The notes beneath the pieces were generated by a model that did no database searches, had not been told where the DNA came from, and saw only the letters and a program-made list of their open reading frames with translations. Position numbers and translations under genes: made by a program. From contig NC_134831.1 in the NCBI RefSeq assembly GCF_004210375.1, positions 3,472,001-3,536,000 of the forward strand: a stretch of 64,000 nucleotides of DNA, given 5' to 3'. The DNA is from Tachypleus tridentatus (Eukaryota; Arthropoda; Merostomata; Xiphosura; Limulidae). Each line of letters begins with the position of its first letter. The stretch's first letter is position 1. Shown piece by piece: positions 26,354-41,319 of the stretch.

Positions 26354-26583
26354 GATTTAGGGTTCGAATCTCCGCCTCACCACGCAGAATCTTCCTTTCA
26401 GCAGTGGGGACAGTATAAAGTGACGGTCAATTCCACTATTCAGCGCTTAAAGAGTAGCCTAAGAGTTGGCGGTAAGTAGTGAGGACTAACTGCCTTTCCT
26501 CTAGTCATTCACTGCTAAATTACGAAAGGGTAGAACAGACAACCTTGATGTCGCTTTGCGCGAAATTCATAACAAACCAAACC
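26354..26583 (+). repeat. SINE relic, unit 2
   Basis: Same relic as in unit 1, with the B box, body and A/C-rich tail; it directly precedes the 90-bp array. Confidence 0.85.
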
Positions 26584-27299
26584 ACAATCCTAAGAGAACT
26601 TGGTACAGTATTGTAGGAGAACCTACTTAACAACCAATAAGAACACATTAGATAGTACATTACTACACATCACAATTCTAAAACAGCCTGGTACAGTATT
26701 ATAGGAGAACCTAATTAACAACCAATAAGAACACTTATAAAACAATACTCAACTACATTTCACAATTCTAAAACAGCCTGGTACAGTATTATAGGAGAAC
26801 CTAATTAACAACCAATAACACACCTATCAGATAATACTTTACCACATTTCACAATTTTAAGACAACGTGGTACAGTATTGTAGGATAATTTAATTAACAA
26901 CCAATAAGAACAACTATAAGATACTACCTTATTAAATTTCACAATTCTAAAACAACTTGGTACAATATTATAGGAGAAACTATTTAACAACCAATAACAA
27001 CACTTACAAGACAAGTTTCAACAACAATTAACAATTCTAAAACAGCCTGGTACAGTGTTATAGGAGAACCTAATTAACAACCAATAAGAACACTTATAAG
27101 ATAGTTCATTACTAAATTTCGCAATCCTAAGACACCCTGGTAAAGTATTATAGGAGAACCCAATTAACAACCAATAAGAACAGCTATCAGATAATACTTT
27201 ACTACATTTCACAATTTTAAGACAGCGTGGTACATTATTATAGGATAATTTAATTAACAATCAATAAAAATACTTCTTCTAAGGTTGCAATTTACTACT
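26583..27299. repeat. Eight-copy 90-bp tandem repeat, unit 2
   Basis: Same eight copies as unit 1, in the same order with the same private differences. Confidence 0.92.
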
Positions 27300-28311
27300 T
27301 TTCACAATTCCTAGCATTTCACACCAAACGTGAAGAATTTTGAAATCAAACTTTTCTCCCCTAGTGAAGAAAGTACATCATTTTATTCATAGCTTGTTAT
27401 AATTTCATATAGTATTCTTTTATTCCGATTGTTACCAAATAAAAAGACAAGTTTCTAAGTGGAGTTTTAATTCTTTTCCAAGTATTTGGCAAACGTTGAA
27501 ACTTAATAATCATAAACGAAATAAAATGAATCTGGTCGCTTTCTTTACGCACACTTTAAACTTTGAAGACTATTTTACTTTCCTATTTCAGTCTCCTTGT
27601 CTATAAATTCTAACCCCATGTTCTGTTTATTCAGTCCTCGAATATATAAGTCAAGACTTACAGCATTCGTGTTCGACTATTAGTGACGTAAATTGCTTTC
27701 ATAATGTTTATAATAATACGGATCTGAAATAACTAGGATACTATTACCATATTTATTATGGTTATAATACACTTCTGTAGTCTTTCGTATATTTTTTTCC
27801 TCTAGATTCAGAGAACTAAGATCCATTTCTTTTTTGTTTCATGTGTGTGTGACACGGAATTGAATGGTCTCGAAATTATAAGTTGGTAACCAACTAGAAA
27901 TACCAAGTTTGGATTAACCTAGAAAAGGCGTAAGATAAATTAGATAAGTCTTAAGCAAAGAAAAACGCTATAGTATTGGTTTCATTTTGTGTTACGTGAC
28001 TGCTTACGTCACAGTGGAATAGTCTCGAAATCAGAAGTTAGTAACTAACTGGAAATGTCACGCACGCCCCAGAAAACCGTTAGCGGAAGTGAGGTAGGAG
28101 TTAGCTGTGAAAATATGACTGTATTTTCTTTGAAAATTTCTAGCCGAATTTTCGTGACATTGAATCGCGTCAAAACTTACAGTTTCAAAATGTCTGTCAG
28201 TAGTTATAGAAATGTACTTTTTATATTAAGCTTATGCTGACATAGAAATATAACTTTATCACTGGTGGACTAATTTTGGTCATCTGTCAGTCAAGGCAAC
28301 AATGGAATATT

Positions 28312-29892
28312 CATATATATGTAAAAACGGCTCGTTTGCGTTGAGAAAATTTTTTAAGTAGAGGAGCGAACAACGTTTCGACCTTCTTCGGTCATCGTAA
28401 GGTTCACAAAGAAAGGAAGAGGTAACTGACCGGAGGCTAATCACATGTTTGAAAGGGGTTGTGTAACTGAGTGTTGGAATGTAGAGGGTGTGCTTAGATG
28501 TTTGAATATATAATTTTATATTATTTATTATTTATCTATAGACATTCCCAACAACCAATTAGCAACCCTCATAGAATTCACCACGATGAAGACAAACTTC
28601 ATGTTCAACAACCACATCTATATACAAACAAATGGCCTATGCATGGGCAAGGCAGTATCACCAGCTCTGGTCAATACTTTTATGACACAAATTGAAACAC
28701 AAGCAATTAACACAGCATTACATCCACCACTATACTGGTACAGACAAATATGTAGATGACAAGGTTGCAGGATTCAGATCTACAGAACACACACTTACTT
28801 GTTTCAATCACATTAACTCTATACATCCCAACATTAACTTCACATGTGAACAGGAAGAAAGCAATCAAATATGTTTTCTTAACCTCAAAATTACAAGAAC
28901 CGATACACAATTTAAAAGAGAAATCCACCGAAAAATCACCCATACTGGACTACACATTCCTTGGGACTCAGCACATGAAACAAAACAAAACTCAACATAC
29001 TAAGAAACCAAATAAACGCAACCATAGAACTGTGCTCACCAGATAAAATTAACGATGAATTAACTAAAATAAAACAATACTTCATCAACATCAATAAGAT
29101 TCCTCCACAAACCGTAGAAAACTTTACACGCACACACCTAGACAGAAAGCAAAATCAACCAACAAAAGTAAATATATCTCACGAATCAAAAAATTTCGAA
29201 ACCATATACTGCTACATACCATATATTCCCGACATCAGCAGACAAATAGCCAACATCTGGCAAAAACTAGTAACAAAATATGACATTCCAGTTAATACCA
29301 AATTTATTCAAAAACCAGGCACAAAACTGAGTTCTATACTATGTGAAAGCTACACTGACAAAGACCACACCAACATTATTTATAAAATACAATGTGATAA
29401 CTGCCACGACTTCTATGTTGGAGGAACAAGTAGTAAAATGGAAACCAGATTCAAAGAACATAAAAATTCATCTTCACACGTTCTCGAACACTGGAAATGA
29501 AATAAACACAACTTACCCATAGAAAACGCCCAAATACTAAATAAAGAAACAAACATAAACAAACGCAAAATTAAAGAAGTCTTACTAATTCAACAACTCA
29601 AGCCCAAGATAAACCAATACAAAGTAAAACCTTTACACTTATTTTAAAAATAATATAATAAACAATAATAATAAAATAAATAAGATAAACTTATATATTC
29701 AAACATCTGAGCACGTCCTCTACATTCCGACACTCAGTTGCACAACCCCTTTCAAACATGTGGTCAGTTTCCGGTCAGTTACCTCTTCCTTTCTTTGTGA
29801 ACCTGACGATGACAGAAGAATATCGAAACGTTGTTCGCTCCTCTACGTAAAAATTTTTCTAAACCAAAACGAGCCGTTTTTACATATATATG
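28312..29892 (+). mobile_element. Penelope-like retroelement relic, unit 3
   Basis: Copy of the unit 1 element; coding remnant at 28542-29647. Broken. Left-hand variant set. The GIY-YIG part is clear at protein level. Confidence 0.77.
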
Positions 29893-30461
29893 AAAGGGCG
29901 ACTATTTTGGGTGTGACGGAGATTCGATTCCGCAACTATCAGATTGCAAGTGGAGTCCCCTAAATTTCTGGCCTCTGACACCATATAGAAAATAAAATGT
30001 TTGATGGCACTTCCTAAAAACCCGTGGCCTCTCCTTCCCAAATGTACGAATAGAGATAATCGAAACACCGTCACGTGATTTCGTTTAATTCAGTTTCTGT
30101 TGATTACTTGTTATTATATATACGTATGTCAACAAATCAGGTGGCATTGGACTTTATACTCATAGGTCGAAAGTATTACAAACGCGAAAACAAAGAGTCA
30201 CAGTATGATATCTTCCTGAGACCAATAAATATTAAGTGTCAAGTAAATCATGTAACATTTGCATGTTATGTTATGTACTAAACATTATGATAAGCCTACT
30301 TGTTCAGTTGAATGTCATCTCTGTAAGAACTTTCAAGGAACTTCCTTCATAGGTACCACTTGAAATAATTTCAAACGTTCATCACTACCAAGGAAAAAAA
30401 TCTCAAGAATATGGTTTCAAATTCATGTACTTTATCTTAACTGTTAGAAATAAATAATCGA

Positions 30462-30531
30462 GGGGGTGTAGCTCAGTGGTAGAGCATTCGACTGCAGATC
30501 GAGAGGTCCCTGGTTCAATCCCGGCGCCCCT
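30462..30531 (+). tRNA. tRNA-Cys: tRNA-Cys(GCA), 70-nt variant, unit 3
   Basis: Anticodon arm, D arm and A box as in unit 2, but the 3' side has CCCGG followed by CGCCCC, the same two one-base losses as in units 1, 4 and 5. Probably not foldable as a normal tRNA. Confidence 0.85.
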
Positions 30532-31750
30532 ATGTGTGTTCATTTGTCTAGTGTGCCAACATCATAAACGGTGACTGAGATTGTTAACATAATTTTACGT
30601 TGGAGGGGGAAAAAAAGATAATTCACAATTTTTTTTCGAAATTACTTGAATGCTTGTCTCGAATCTGTGATTCAAATATCGAAAAGTGGAATTTCTTCTC
30701 AACTAAATACGTAAAACTCTAGTCACTGGAAACTAATCAAGTTAAATGAATCTTAATAATTATATAATTTGGAATTAATTGAAGACAAGCCACTGGAACA
30801 CACTTCTCACGATGTTTTATTCGTGCATTTTACAAAATTTTGTCTCTGCGTTACATAGTTTTCTCTATGCACTGTTCCAAATAAAGAAATAGCCATACCT
30901 GTTTGTTAGTGACGCTGTACAATAAAACTTTTCATACTCGTCAAGCTTTTCGTTCGAAATATCGCGGAGTTTCATAACTCAAAACTGGCCAGTTCAAATC
31001 CTCGTATCGTTCAAATGGTTGTTTCGATGTGTACTTATTATGTACAAATTTTCTTAAAGTTTGTAAAACTGTGACAATATCATGTTGTGTGTGTGAGTTA
31101 GTAAATCAGGGTACACGAATAGTGTTTCTTTTTGTTCACTGAGTGTATACGACCATATCCGCGCCACGTCACTGTTAGTTTGTTTGGAGGGTAGTGATAG
31201 TAGGCCTAACCTAAGAGGGCATTCTTATTTTCACTTGCGTCGCTTGATTTGCAGTGTCGAATGTAAAACAACGTCTTTAAGAAATTCTAGTCCATTACTA
31301 TATTAAATTAAAGGACTTGTTACATCACAGCTACATGAGAACATTTAAGTATTTCAGTATGTTTGGCGAAAATAATACAAAAGATAAAGTAACGAACGAT
31401 GGTTCAAATACAGATGATATAGTATTTAAGCGAAAACGAATATTTCTCTTATTTTGGTAATTAGTGGTCTGATATATTATTACAAGCATACAGGTTTCAA
31501 TTGGCCTTCTGGAGGATGTGAATTTCAATGCTGGTGATTCGCGTTAGATTTTAAACAATACCACATAATATTTCTTGCACATTAAGTTTTGGTTGTATTG
31601 TATCAGCAACAGTGAATCTTCTAGCGTGTGCTGTCGTACTAGAATGACTAATTTACAGAAACACATTTTAAAAGTCATTTCTAAGAAACTTCACGCAAAA
31701 ATGGAACATTTTCTGGAATACAAAAAAATTTCCTACTTTTTTTATACACA

Positions 31751-31980
31751 GATTTAGGGTTCGAATCTCCGCCTCACCACGCAGAATCTTCCTTTCAGCA
31801 GTGGGGACAGTATAAAGTGACGGTCAATTCCACTATTCAGCGCTTAAAGAGTAGCCTAAGAGTTGGCGGTAAGTAGTGAGGACTAACTGCCTTTCCTCTA
31901 GTCATTCACTGCTAAATTACGAAAGGGTAGAACAGACAACCTTGATGTCGCTTTGCGCGAAATTCATAACAAACCAAACC
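31751..31980 (+). repeat. SINE relic, unit 3
   Basis: Same relic as in unit 1, in the same place before the 90-bp array. Confidence 0.85.
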
Positions 31981-32695
31981 ACAATCCTAAGAGAGCTTGG
32001 TACAGTATTGTAGGAGAACCTACTTAACAACCAATAAGAACACATTAGATAGTACATTACTACACATCACAATTCTAAAACGGCCTGGTACAGTATTATA
32101 GGAGAAGCTAATTAACAACCAATAAGAACACTTATAAAACAATACTCAACTACATTTCACAATTCTAAAACAGCCTGGTACAGTATTATAGGAGAACCTA
32201 ATTAACAACCAATAACACACCTATCAGATAATACTTTACCACATTTCACAATTTTAAGACAACGTGGTACAGTATTGTAGGATAATTTAATTAACAACCA
32301 ATAAGAACAACTATAAGATACTACCTTATTAAATTTCACAATTCTAAAACAACTTGGTACAATATTATAGGAGAAACTATTTAACAACCAATAACAACAC
32401 TTACAAGACAAGTTTCAACAACAATTAACAATTCTAAAACAGCCTGGTACAGTGTTATAGGAGAACCTAATTAACAACCAATAAGAACACTTATAAGATA
32501 GTTCATTACTAAATTTCGCAATCCTAAGACACCCTGGTAAAGTATTATAGGAGAACCCAATTAACAACCAATAAGAACAGCTATCAGATAATACTTTACT
32601 ACATTTCACAATTTTAAGACAGCGTGGTACATTATTATAGGATAATTTAATTAACAATCAATAAAAATACTTCTTCTAAGGTTGCAATTTACTAC
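31980..32695. repeat. Eight-copy 90-bp tandem repeat, unit 3
   Basis: Same eight copies as unit 1; copy 1 starts GAGAGCTTGG, shared with unit 5. Confidence 0.92.
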
Positions 32696-33705
32696 TATTC
32701 ACAATTCCTAGCATTTCACACCAAACGTGAAGAATTTTGAAATCAAACTTTTCTCCCTAGTGAAGAAAGTACATCATTTTATTCATAGCTTGTTATAATT
32801 TCATATAGTATTCTTTTATTCCGATTGTTACCAAATAAAAGACAAGTTTCTAAGTGGAGTTTTAATTCTTTTCCAAGTATTTGGCAAACGTTGAAACTTA
32901 ATAATCATAAACGAAATAAAATGAATCTGGTCGCTTTCTTTACGCACACTTTAAACTTTGAAGACTATTTTACTTTCCTATTTCAGTCTCCTTGTCTATA
33001 AATTCTAACCCCATGTTCTGTTTATTCAGTCCTCGAATATATAAGTCAAGACTTACAGCATTCGTGTTCGACTATTAGTGACGTAAATTGCTTTCATAAT
33101 GTTTATAATAATACGGATCTGAAATAACTAGGATACTATTACCATATTTATTATGGTTATAATACACTTCTGTAGTCTTTCGTATATTTTTTTCCTCTAG
33201 ATTCAGAGAACTAAGATCCATTTCTTTTTTGTTTCATGTGTGTGTGACACGGAATTGAATGGTCTCGAAATTATAAGTTGGTAACCAACTAGAAATACCA
33301 AGTTTGGATTAACCTAGAAAAGGCGTAAGATAAATTAGATAAGTCTTAAGCAAAGAAAAACGCTATAGTATTGGTTTCATTTTGTGTTACGTGACTGCTT
33401 ACGTCACAGTGGAATAGTCTCGAAATCAGAAGTTAGTAACTAACTGGAAATGTCACGCACGCCCCAGAAAACCGTTAGCGGAAGTGAGGTAGGAGTTAGC
33501 TGTGAAAATATGACTGTATTTTCTTTGAAAATTTCTAGCCGAATTTTCGTGACATTGAATCGCGTCAAAACTTACAGTTTCAAAATGTCTGTCAGTAGTT
33601 ATAGAAATATACTTTTATATTAAGCTTATGCTGACATAGAAATATAACTTTATCACTGGTGGACTAATTTTGGTCATCTGTCAGTCAAGGCAACAATGGA
33701 ATATT

Positions 33706-35284
33706 CATATATATGTAAAACGGCTCGTTTGCGTTGAGAAAATTTTTTTAAGTAGAGGAGCGAACAACGTTTCGACCTTCTTCGGTCATCGTAAGGTTCA
33801 CAAAGAAAGGAAGAGGTAACTGACCGGAGGCTAATCACATGTTTGAAAGGGGTTGTGTAACTGAGTGTTGGAATGTAGAGGGTGTGCTTAGATGTTTGAA
33901 TATATAATTTTATATTATTTATTATTTATCTATAGACATTCCCAACAACCAATTAGCAACCCTCATAGAATTCACCACGATGAAGACAAACTTCATGTTC
34001 AACAACCACATCTATATACAAACAAATGGCCTATGCATGGGCAAGGCAGTATCACCAGCTCTGGTCAATACTTTTATGACACAAATTGAAACACAAGCAA
34101 TTAACACAGCATTACATCCACCACTATACTGGTACAGACAAATATGTAGATGACAAGGTTGCAGGATTCAGAGCTACAGAACACACACTTACTTGTTTCA
34201 ATCACATTAACTCTATACATCCCAACATTAATTTCACATGTGAACAGGAAGAAAGCAATCAAATATGTTTTCTTAACCTCAAAATTACAAGAACCGATAC
34301 ACAATTTAAAAGAGAAATCCACCGAAAAATCACCCATACTGGACTACACATTCCTTGGGACTCAGCACATGAAACAAAACAAAACTCAACATACTAAGAA
34401 ACCAAATAAACACAACCATAGAACTGTGCTCACCAGATAAAATTAACGATGAATTAACTAAAATAAAACAATACTTCATCAACATCAATAAGATTCCTCC
34501 ACAAACCGTAGAAAACTTTACACGCACACACCTAGACAGAAAGCAAAATCAACCAACAAAAGTAAATATATCTCACGAATCAAAAATTTCGAAACCATAT
34601 ACTGCTACATACCATATATTCCCGACATCAGCAGACAAATAGCCAACATCTGGCAAAACTAGTAACAAAATATGACATTCCAGTTAATACCAAATTTATT
34701 CAAAAACCAGGCACAAAACTGAGTTCTATACTATGTGAAAGCTACACTGACAAAGACCACACCAACATTATTTATAAAATACAATGTGATAACTGCCACG
34801 ACTTCTATGTTGGAGGAACAAGTAGTAAAATGGAAACCAGATTCAAAGAACATAAAAATTCATCTTCACACGTTCTCGAACACTGGAAATGAAATAAACA
34901 CAACTTACCCATAGAAAACGCCCAAATACTAAATAAAGAAACAAACATAAACAAACGCAAAATTAAAGAAGTCTTACTAATTCAACAACTCAAGCCCAAG
35001 ATAAACCAATACAAAGTAAAACCTTTACACTTATTTTAAAAATAATATAATAAACAATAATAATAAAATAAATAAGATAAACTTATATATTCAAACATCT
35101 GAGCACGTCCTCTACATTCCGACACTCAGTTGCACAACCCCTTTCAAACATGTGGTCAGTTTCCGGTCAGTTACCTCTTCCTTTCTTTGTGAACCTGACG
35201 ATGACAGAAGAATATCGAAACGTTGTTCGCTCCTCTACGTAAAAATTTTTCTAAACCAAAACGAGCCGTTTTTACATATATATG
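33706..35284 (+). mobile_element. Penelope-like retroelement relic, unit 4
   Basis: Copy of the unit 1 element; coding remnant at 33936-35039. Broken, and among the more damaged copies. It mixes one right-hand variant with the left-hand set, as a copy made by exchange would. Confidence 0.77.
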
Positions 35285-35853
35285 AAAGGGCGACTATTTT
35301 GGGTGTGACGGAGATTCGATTCCGCAACTATCAGATTGCAAGTGGAGTCCCCTAAATTTCTGGCCTCTGACACCATATACAAAATAAAATGTTTGATGGC
35401 ACTTCCTAAAAACCCGTGGCCTCTCCTTCCCAAATGTACGAATAGAGATAATCGAAACACCGTCACGTGATTTCGTTTAATTCAGTTTCTGTTGATTACT
35501 TGTTATTATATATACGTATGTCAACAAATCAGGTGGCATTGGACTTTATACTCATAGGTCGAAAGTATTACAAACGCGAAAACAAAGAGTCACAGTATGA
35601 TATCTTCCTGAGACCAATAAATATTAAGTGTCAAGTAAATCATGTAACATTTGCATGTTATGTTATGTACTAAACATTATGATAAGCCTACTTGTTCAGT
35701 TGAATGTCATCTCTGTAAGAACTTTCAAGGAACTTCCTTCATAGGTACCACTTGAAATAATTTCAAACGTTCATCACTACCAAGGAAAAAAATCTCAAGA
35801 ATATGGTTTCAAATTCATGTACTTTATCTTAACTGTTAGAAATAAATAATCGA

Positions 35854-35923
35854 GGGGGTGTAGCTCAGTGGTAGAGCATTCGACTGCAGATCGAGAGGTC
35901 CCTGGTTCAATCCCGGCGCCCCT
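35854..35923 (+). tRNA. tRNA-Cys: tRNA-Cys(GCA), 70-nt variant, unit 4
   Basis: Same 70-nt form as unit 1: intact promoter boxes and GCA anticodon, with one base short in the T stem and one in the acceptor stem. Confidence 0.85.
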
Positions 35924-37142
35924 ATGTGTGTTCATTTGTCTAGTGTGCCAACATCATAAACGGTGACTGAGATTGTTAACATAATTTTACGTTGGAGGGG
36001 AAAAAAGATAATTCACAATTTTTTTTCGAAATTACTTGAATGCTTGTCTCGAATCTGTGATTCAAATATCGAAAAGTGGAATTTCTTCTCAACTAAATAC
36101 GTAAAACTCTAGTCACTGGAAACTAATCAAGTTAAATGAATCTTAATAATTATATAATTTGGAATTAATTGAAGACAAGCCACTGGAACACACTTCTCAC
36201 GATGTTTTATTCGTGCATTTTACAAAATTTTTGTCTCTGCGTTACATAGTTTTATCTATGCACTGTTCCAAATAAAGAAATAGCCATACCTGTCTGTTAG
36301 TGACGCTGTACAATAAAACTTTTCATACTCGTTAAGCTTTTCGTTCGAAATATCGCGGAGTTTCATAACTCAAAACTGGCCAGTTCAAATCCTCGTATCG
36401 TTCAAATGGTTGTTTCGATGTGTACTTATTATGTACAAATTTTCTTAAAGTTTGTAAAACTGTGACAATATCATGTTGTGTGTGTGAGTTAGTAAATCAG
36501 GGTACACGAATAGTGTTTCTTTTTGTTCACTGAGTGTATACGACCATATCCGCGCCACGTCACTGTTAGATTGTTTGGAGGGTAGTGATAGTAGGCCTAA
36601 CCTAAGAGGGCATTCTTATTTTCACTTGCGTCGCTTGATTTGCAGTGTCGAATGTAAAACAACGTCTTTAAGAAATTCTAGTCCATTACTATATTAAATT
36701 AAAGGGACTTGTTACATCACAGCTACATGAGGACATTTAAGTATTTCAGTATGTTTGGCGAAAATAATACAAAAGATAAAGTAACGAACGATGGTTCAAA
36801 TACAGATGATATAGTATTTAAGCGAAAACGAATATTTCTCTTATTTTGGTAATTAGTGGTCTGATATATTATTACAAGCATACAGGTTTCAATTGGCCTT
36901 CTGGAGGATGTGAATTTCAATGCTGGTGATTCGCGTTAGATTTTAAACAATACCACATAATATTTCTTGCACATTAAGTTTTGGTTGTATTGTATCAGCA
37001 ACAGTGAATCTTCTAGCGTGTGCTGTCGTACTAGAATGACTAATTTACAGAAACACATTTTAAAAGTCATTTCTAAGGAACTTCACGCAAAAATGGAACA
37101 TTTTCTGGAATACAAAAAAGTTTCCTACTTTTTTTATACACA

Positions 37143-37372
37143 GATTTAGGGTTCGAATCTCCGCCTCACCACGCAGAATCTTCCTTTCAGCAGAGGGGAC
37201 AGTATAAAGTGACGGTCAATTCCACTATTCAGCGCTTAAAGAGTAGCCTAAGAGTTGGCGGTAAGTAGTGAGGACTAACTGCCTTTCCTCTAGTCATTCA
37301 CTGCTAAATTACGAAAGGGTAGAACAGACAACCTTGATGTCGCTTTGCGCGAAATTCATAACAAACCAAACC
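37143..37372 (+). repeat. SINE relic, unit 4
   Basis: Same relic as in unit 1; it has GCAGAGGGG where other units read GCAGTGGGG. Confidence 0.85.
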
Positions 37373-38088
37373 ACAATCCTAAGAGAACTTGGTACAGTAT
37401 TGTAGGAGAACCTACTTAACAACCAATAAGAACACATTAGATAGTACATTACTACACATCACAATTCTAAAACGGCCTGGTACAGTATTATAGGAAAAGC
37501 TAATTAACAACCAATAAGAACACTTATAAAACAATACTCAACTACATTTCACAATTCTAAAACAGCCTGGTACAGTATTATAGGAGAACCTAATTAACAA
37601 CCAATAACACACCTATCAGATAATACTTTACCACATTTCACAATTTTAAGACAACGTGGTACAGTATTGTAGGATAATTTAATTAACAACCAATAAGAAC
37701 AACTATAAGATACTACCTTATTAAATTTCACAATTCTAAAACAACTTGGTACAATATTATAGGAGAAACTATTTAACAACCAATAACAACACTTACAAGA
37801 CAAATTTCAACAACAATTAACAATTCTAAAACAGCCTGGTACAGTGTTATAGGAGAACCTAATTAACAACCAATAAGAACACTTATAAGATAGTTCATTA
37901 CTAAATTTCGCAATCCTAAGACACCCTGGTAAAGTATTATAGGAGAACCCAATTAACAACCAATAAGAACAGCTATCAGATAATACTTTACTACATTTCA
38001 CAATTTTAAGACAGCGTGGTACATTATTATAGGATAATTTAATTAACAATCAATAAAAATACTTCTTCTAAGGTTGCAATTTACTACT
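37372..38088. repeat. Eight-copy 90-bp tandem repeat, unit 4
   Basis: Same eight copies as unit 1; copy 2 has GGAAAAGCTAATT. Confidence 0.92.
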
Positions 38089-39099
38089 TTTCACAATTCC
38101 TAGCATTTCACACCAAACGTGAAGAATTTTGAAATCAAACTTTTCTCCCCTAGTGAAGAAAGTACATCATTTTATTCATAGCTTGTTATAATTTCATATA
38201 GTATTCTTTTATTCCGATTGTTACCAAATAAAAAGACAAGTTTCTAAGTGGAGTTTTTAATTCTTTTCCAAGTATTTGGCAAACGTTGAAACTTAATAAT
38301 CATAAACGAAATAAAATGAATCTGGTCGCTTTCTTTACGCACACTTTAAACTTTGAAGACTATTTTACTTTCCTATTTCAGTCTCCTTGTCTATAAATTC
38401 TAACCCCATGTTCTGTTTATTCAGTCCTCGAATATATAAGTCAAGACTTACAGCATTCGTGTTCGACTATTAGTGACGTAAATTGCTTTCATAATGTTTA
38501 TAATAATACGGATCTGAAATAACTAGGATACTATTACCATATTTATTATGGTTATAATACACTTCTGTAGTCTTTCGTATATTTTTTCCTCTAGATTCAG
38601 AGAACTAAGATCCATTTCTTTTTTGTTTCATGTGTGTGTGACACGGAATTGAATGGTCTCGAAATTATAAGTTGGTAACCAACTAGAAATACCAAGTTTG
38701 GATTAACCTAGAAAAGGCGTAAGATAAATTAGATAAGTCTTAAGCAAAGAAAAACGCTATAGTATTGGTTTCATTTTGTGTTACGTGACTGCTTACGTCA
38801 CAGTGGAATAGTCTCGAAATCAGAAGTTAGTAACTAACTGGAAATGTCACGCACGCCCCAGAAAACCGTTAGCGGAAGTGAGGTAGGAGTTAGCTGTGAA
38901 AATATGACTGTATTTTCTTTGAAAATTTCTAGCCGAATTTTCGTGACATTGAATCGCGTCAAAACTTACAGTTTCAAAATGTCTGTCAGTAGTTATAGAA
39001 ATATACTTTTATATTAAGCTTATGCTGACATAGAAATATAACTTTATCACTGGTGGACTAATTTTGGTCATCTGTCAGTCAAGGCAACAATGGAATATT

Positions 39100-40680
39100 C
39101 ATATATATGTAAAACGGCTCGTTTGCGTTGAGAAAATTTTTTAAGTAGAGGAGCGAACAACGTTTCGACCTTCTTCGGTCATCGTAAGGTTCACAAAGAA
39201 AGGAAGAGGTAACTGACCGGAGGCTAATCACATGTTTGAAAGGGGTTGTGTAACTGAGTGTTGGAATGTAGAGGGTGTGCTTAGATGTTTGAATATATAA
39301 TTTTATATTATTTATTATTTATCTATAGACATTCCCAACAACCAATTAGCAACCCTCATAGAATTCACCACGATGAAGACAAACTTCATGTTCAACAACC
39401 ACATCTATATACAAACAAATGGCCTATGCATGGGCAAGGCAGTATCACCAGCTCTGGTCAATACTTTTATGACACAAATTGAAACACAAGCAATTAACAC
39501 AGCATTACATCCACCACTATACTGGTACAGACAAATATGTAGATGACAAGGTTGCAGGATTCAGATCTACAGAACACACACTTACTTGTTTCAATCACAT
39601 TAACTCTATACATCCCAACATTAATTTCACATGTGAACAGGAAGAAAGCAATCAAATATGTTTTCTTAACCTCAAAATTACAAGAACCGATACACAATTT
39701 AAAAGAGAAATCCACCGAAAAATCACCCATACTGGACTACACATTCCTTGGGACTCAGCACATGAAACAAAACAAAAACTCAACATACTAAGAAACCAAA
39801 TAAACACAACCATAGAACTGTGCTCACCAGATAAAATTAACGATGTATTAAATAAAATAAAACAATACTTCATCATTATCAATAAGATTCCTCCACAAAC
39901 CGTAGAAAACTTTACACGCACACACCTAGACAGAAAGCAAAATCAACCAACAAAAGTAAATATATCTCACGAATCAAAAAATTTCGAAACCATATACTGC
40001 TACATACCATATATTCCCGACATCAGCAGACAAATAGCCAACATCTGGCAAAAACTAGTAACAAAATATGACATTCCAGTTAATACCAAATTTATTCAAA
40101 AACCAGGCACAAAACTGAGTTCTATACTATGTGAAAGCTACACTGACAAAGACCACACCAACATTATTTATAAAATACAATGTGATAACTGCCACGACTT
40201 CTATGTTGGAGGAACAAGTAGTAAAATGGAAACCAGATTCAAAGAACATAAAAATTCATCTTCACACGTTCTCGAACACTGGAAATGAAATAAACACAAC
40301 ATACCCATAGAAAACGCCCAAATACTAAATAAAGAAACAAACATAAACAAACGCAAAATTAAAGAAGTCTTACTAATTCAACAACTCAAGCCCAAGATAA
40401 ACCAATACAAAGTAAAACCTTTACACTTATTTTAAAAATAATATAATAAACAATAATAATAAAATAAATAAGATAAACTTATATATTCAAACATCTGAGC
40501 ACGTCCTCTACATTCCGACACTCAGTTGCACAACCCCTTTCAAACATGTGGTCAGTTTCCGGTCAGTTACCTCTTCCTTTCTTTGTGAACCTGACGATGA
40601 CAGAAGAATATCGAAACGTTGTTCGCTCCTCTACGTAAAAATTTTTCTAAACCAAAACGAGCCGTTTTTACATATATATG
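39100..40680 (+). mobile_element. Penelope-like retroelement relic, unit 5
   Basis: Copy of the unit 1 element; coding remnant at 39329-40435. Right-hand variant set. From the YVDD box through the GIY-YIG core about 270 codons are open, so the domain order is easy to read, but the element as a whole is broken and truncated. Confidence 0.78.
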
Positions 40681-41249
40681 AAAGGGCGACTATTTTGGGT
40701 GTGACGGAGATTCGATTCCGCAACTATCAGATTGCAAGTGGAGTCCCCTAAATTTCTGGCCTCTGACACCATATACAAAATAAAATGTTTGATGGCACTT
40801 CCTAAAAACCCGTGGCCTCTCCTTCCCAAATGTACGAATAGAGATAATCGAAACACCGTCACGTGATTTCGTTTAATTCAGTTTCTGTTGATTACTTGTT
40901 ATTATATATACGTATGTCAACAAATCAGGTGGCATTGGACTTTATACTCATAGGTCGAAAGTATTACAAACGCGAAAACAAAGAGTCACAGTATGATATC
41001 TTCCTGAGACCAATAAATATTAAGTGTCAAGTAAATCATGTAACATTTGCATGTTATGTTATGTACTAAACATTATGATAAGCCTACTTGTTCAGTTGAA
41101 TGTCATCTCTGTAAGAACTTTCAAGGAACTTCCTTCATAGGTACCACTTGAAATAATTTCAAACGTTCATCACTACCAAGGAAAAAAATCTCAAGAATAT
41201 GGTTTCAAATTCATGTACTTTATCTTAACTGTTAGAAATAAATAATCGA

Positions 41250-41319
41250 GGGGGTGTAGCTCAGTGGTAGAGCATTCGACTGCAGATCGAGAGGTCCCTG
41301 GTTCAATCCCGGCGCCCCT
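41250..41319 (+). tRNA. tRNA-Cys: tRNA-Cys(GCA), 70-nt variant, unit 5
   Basis: Same 70-nt form as unit 1. The 5' half is unchanged relative to the complete copies, so the locus is recent; only the 3' stem strands are short. Confidence 0.85.

Larger units (their letters stand above)
22756..28156 (+). repeat. Macrosatellite unit 2 (5401 bp)
   Basis: Same order as unit 1. It holds a tRNA-Cys of full length, and TGG in place of TCG just upstream of it. It carries the GTTTTATCTATG variant near 25461 with the GTTAGATTG variant near 25777, a combination shared with unit 4. Confidence 0.97.
28157..33551 (+). repeat. Macrosatellite unit 3 (5395 bp)
   Basis: Same order as unit 1. It carries GTTTTCTCTATG near 30857 with GTTAGTTTG near 31174, the combination also found in unit 6. 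Its tRNA is the 70-nt form. Confidence 0.97.
33552..38945 (+). repeat. Macrosatellite unit 4 (5394 bp)
   Basis: Same order as unit 1. In the Penelope-like part it is intermediate: it has AACACAACC like units 5-7 but GAATTAACTAAA like units 1-3. Its tRNA is the 70-nt form. Confidence 0.97.
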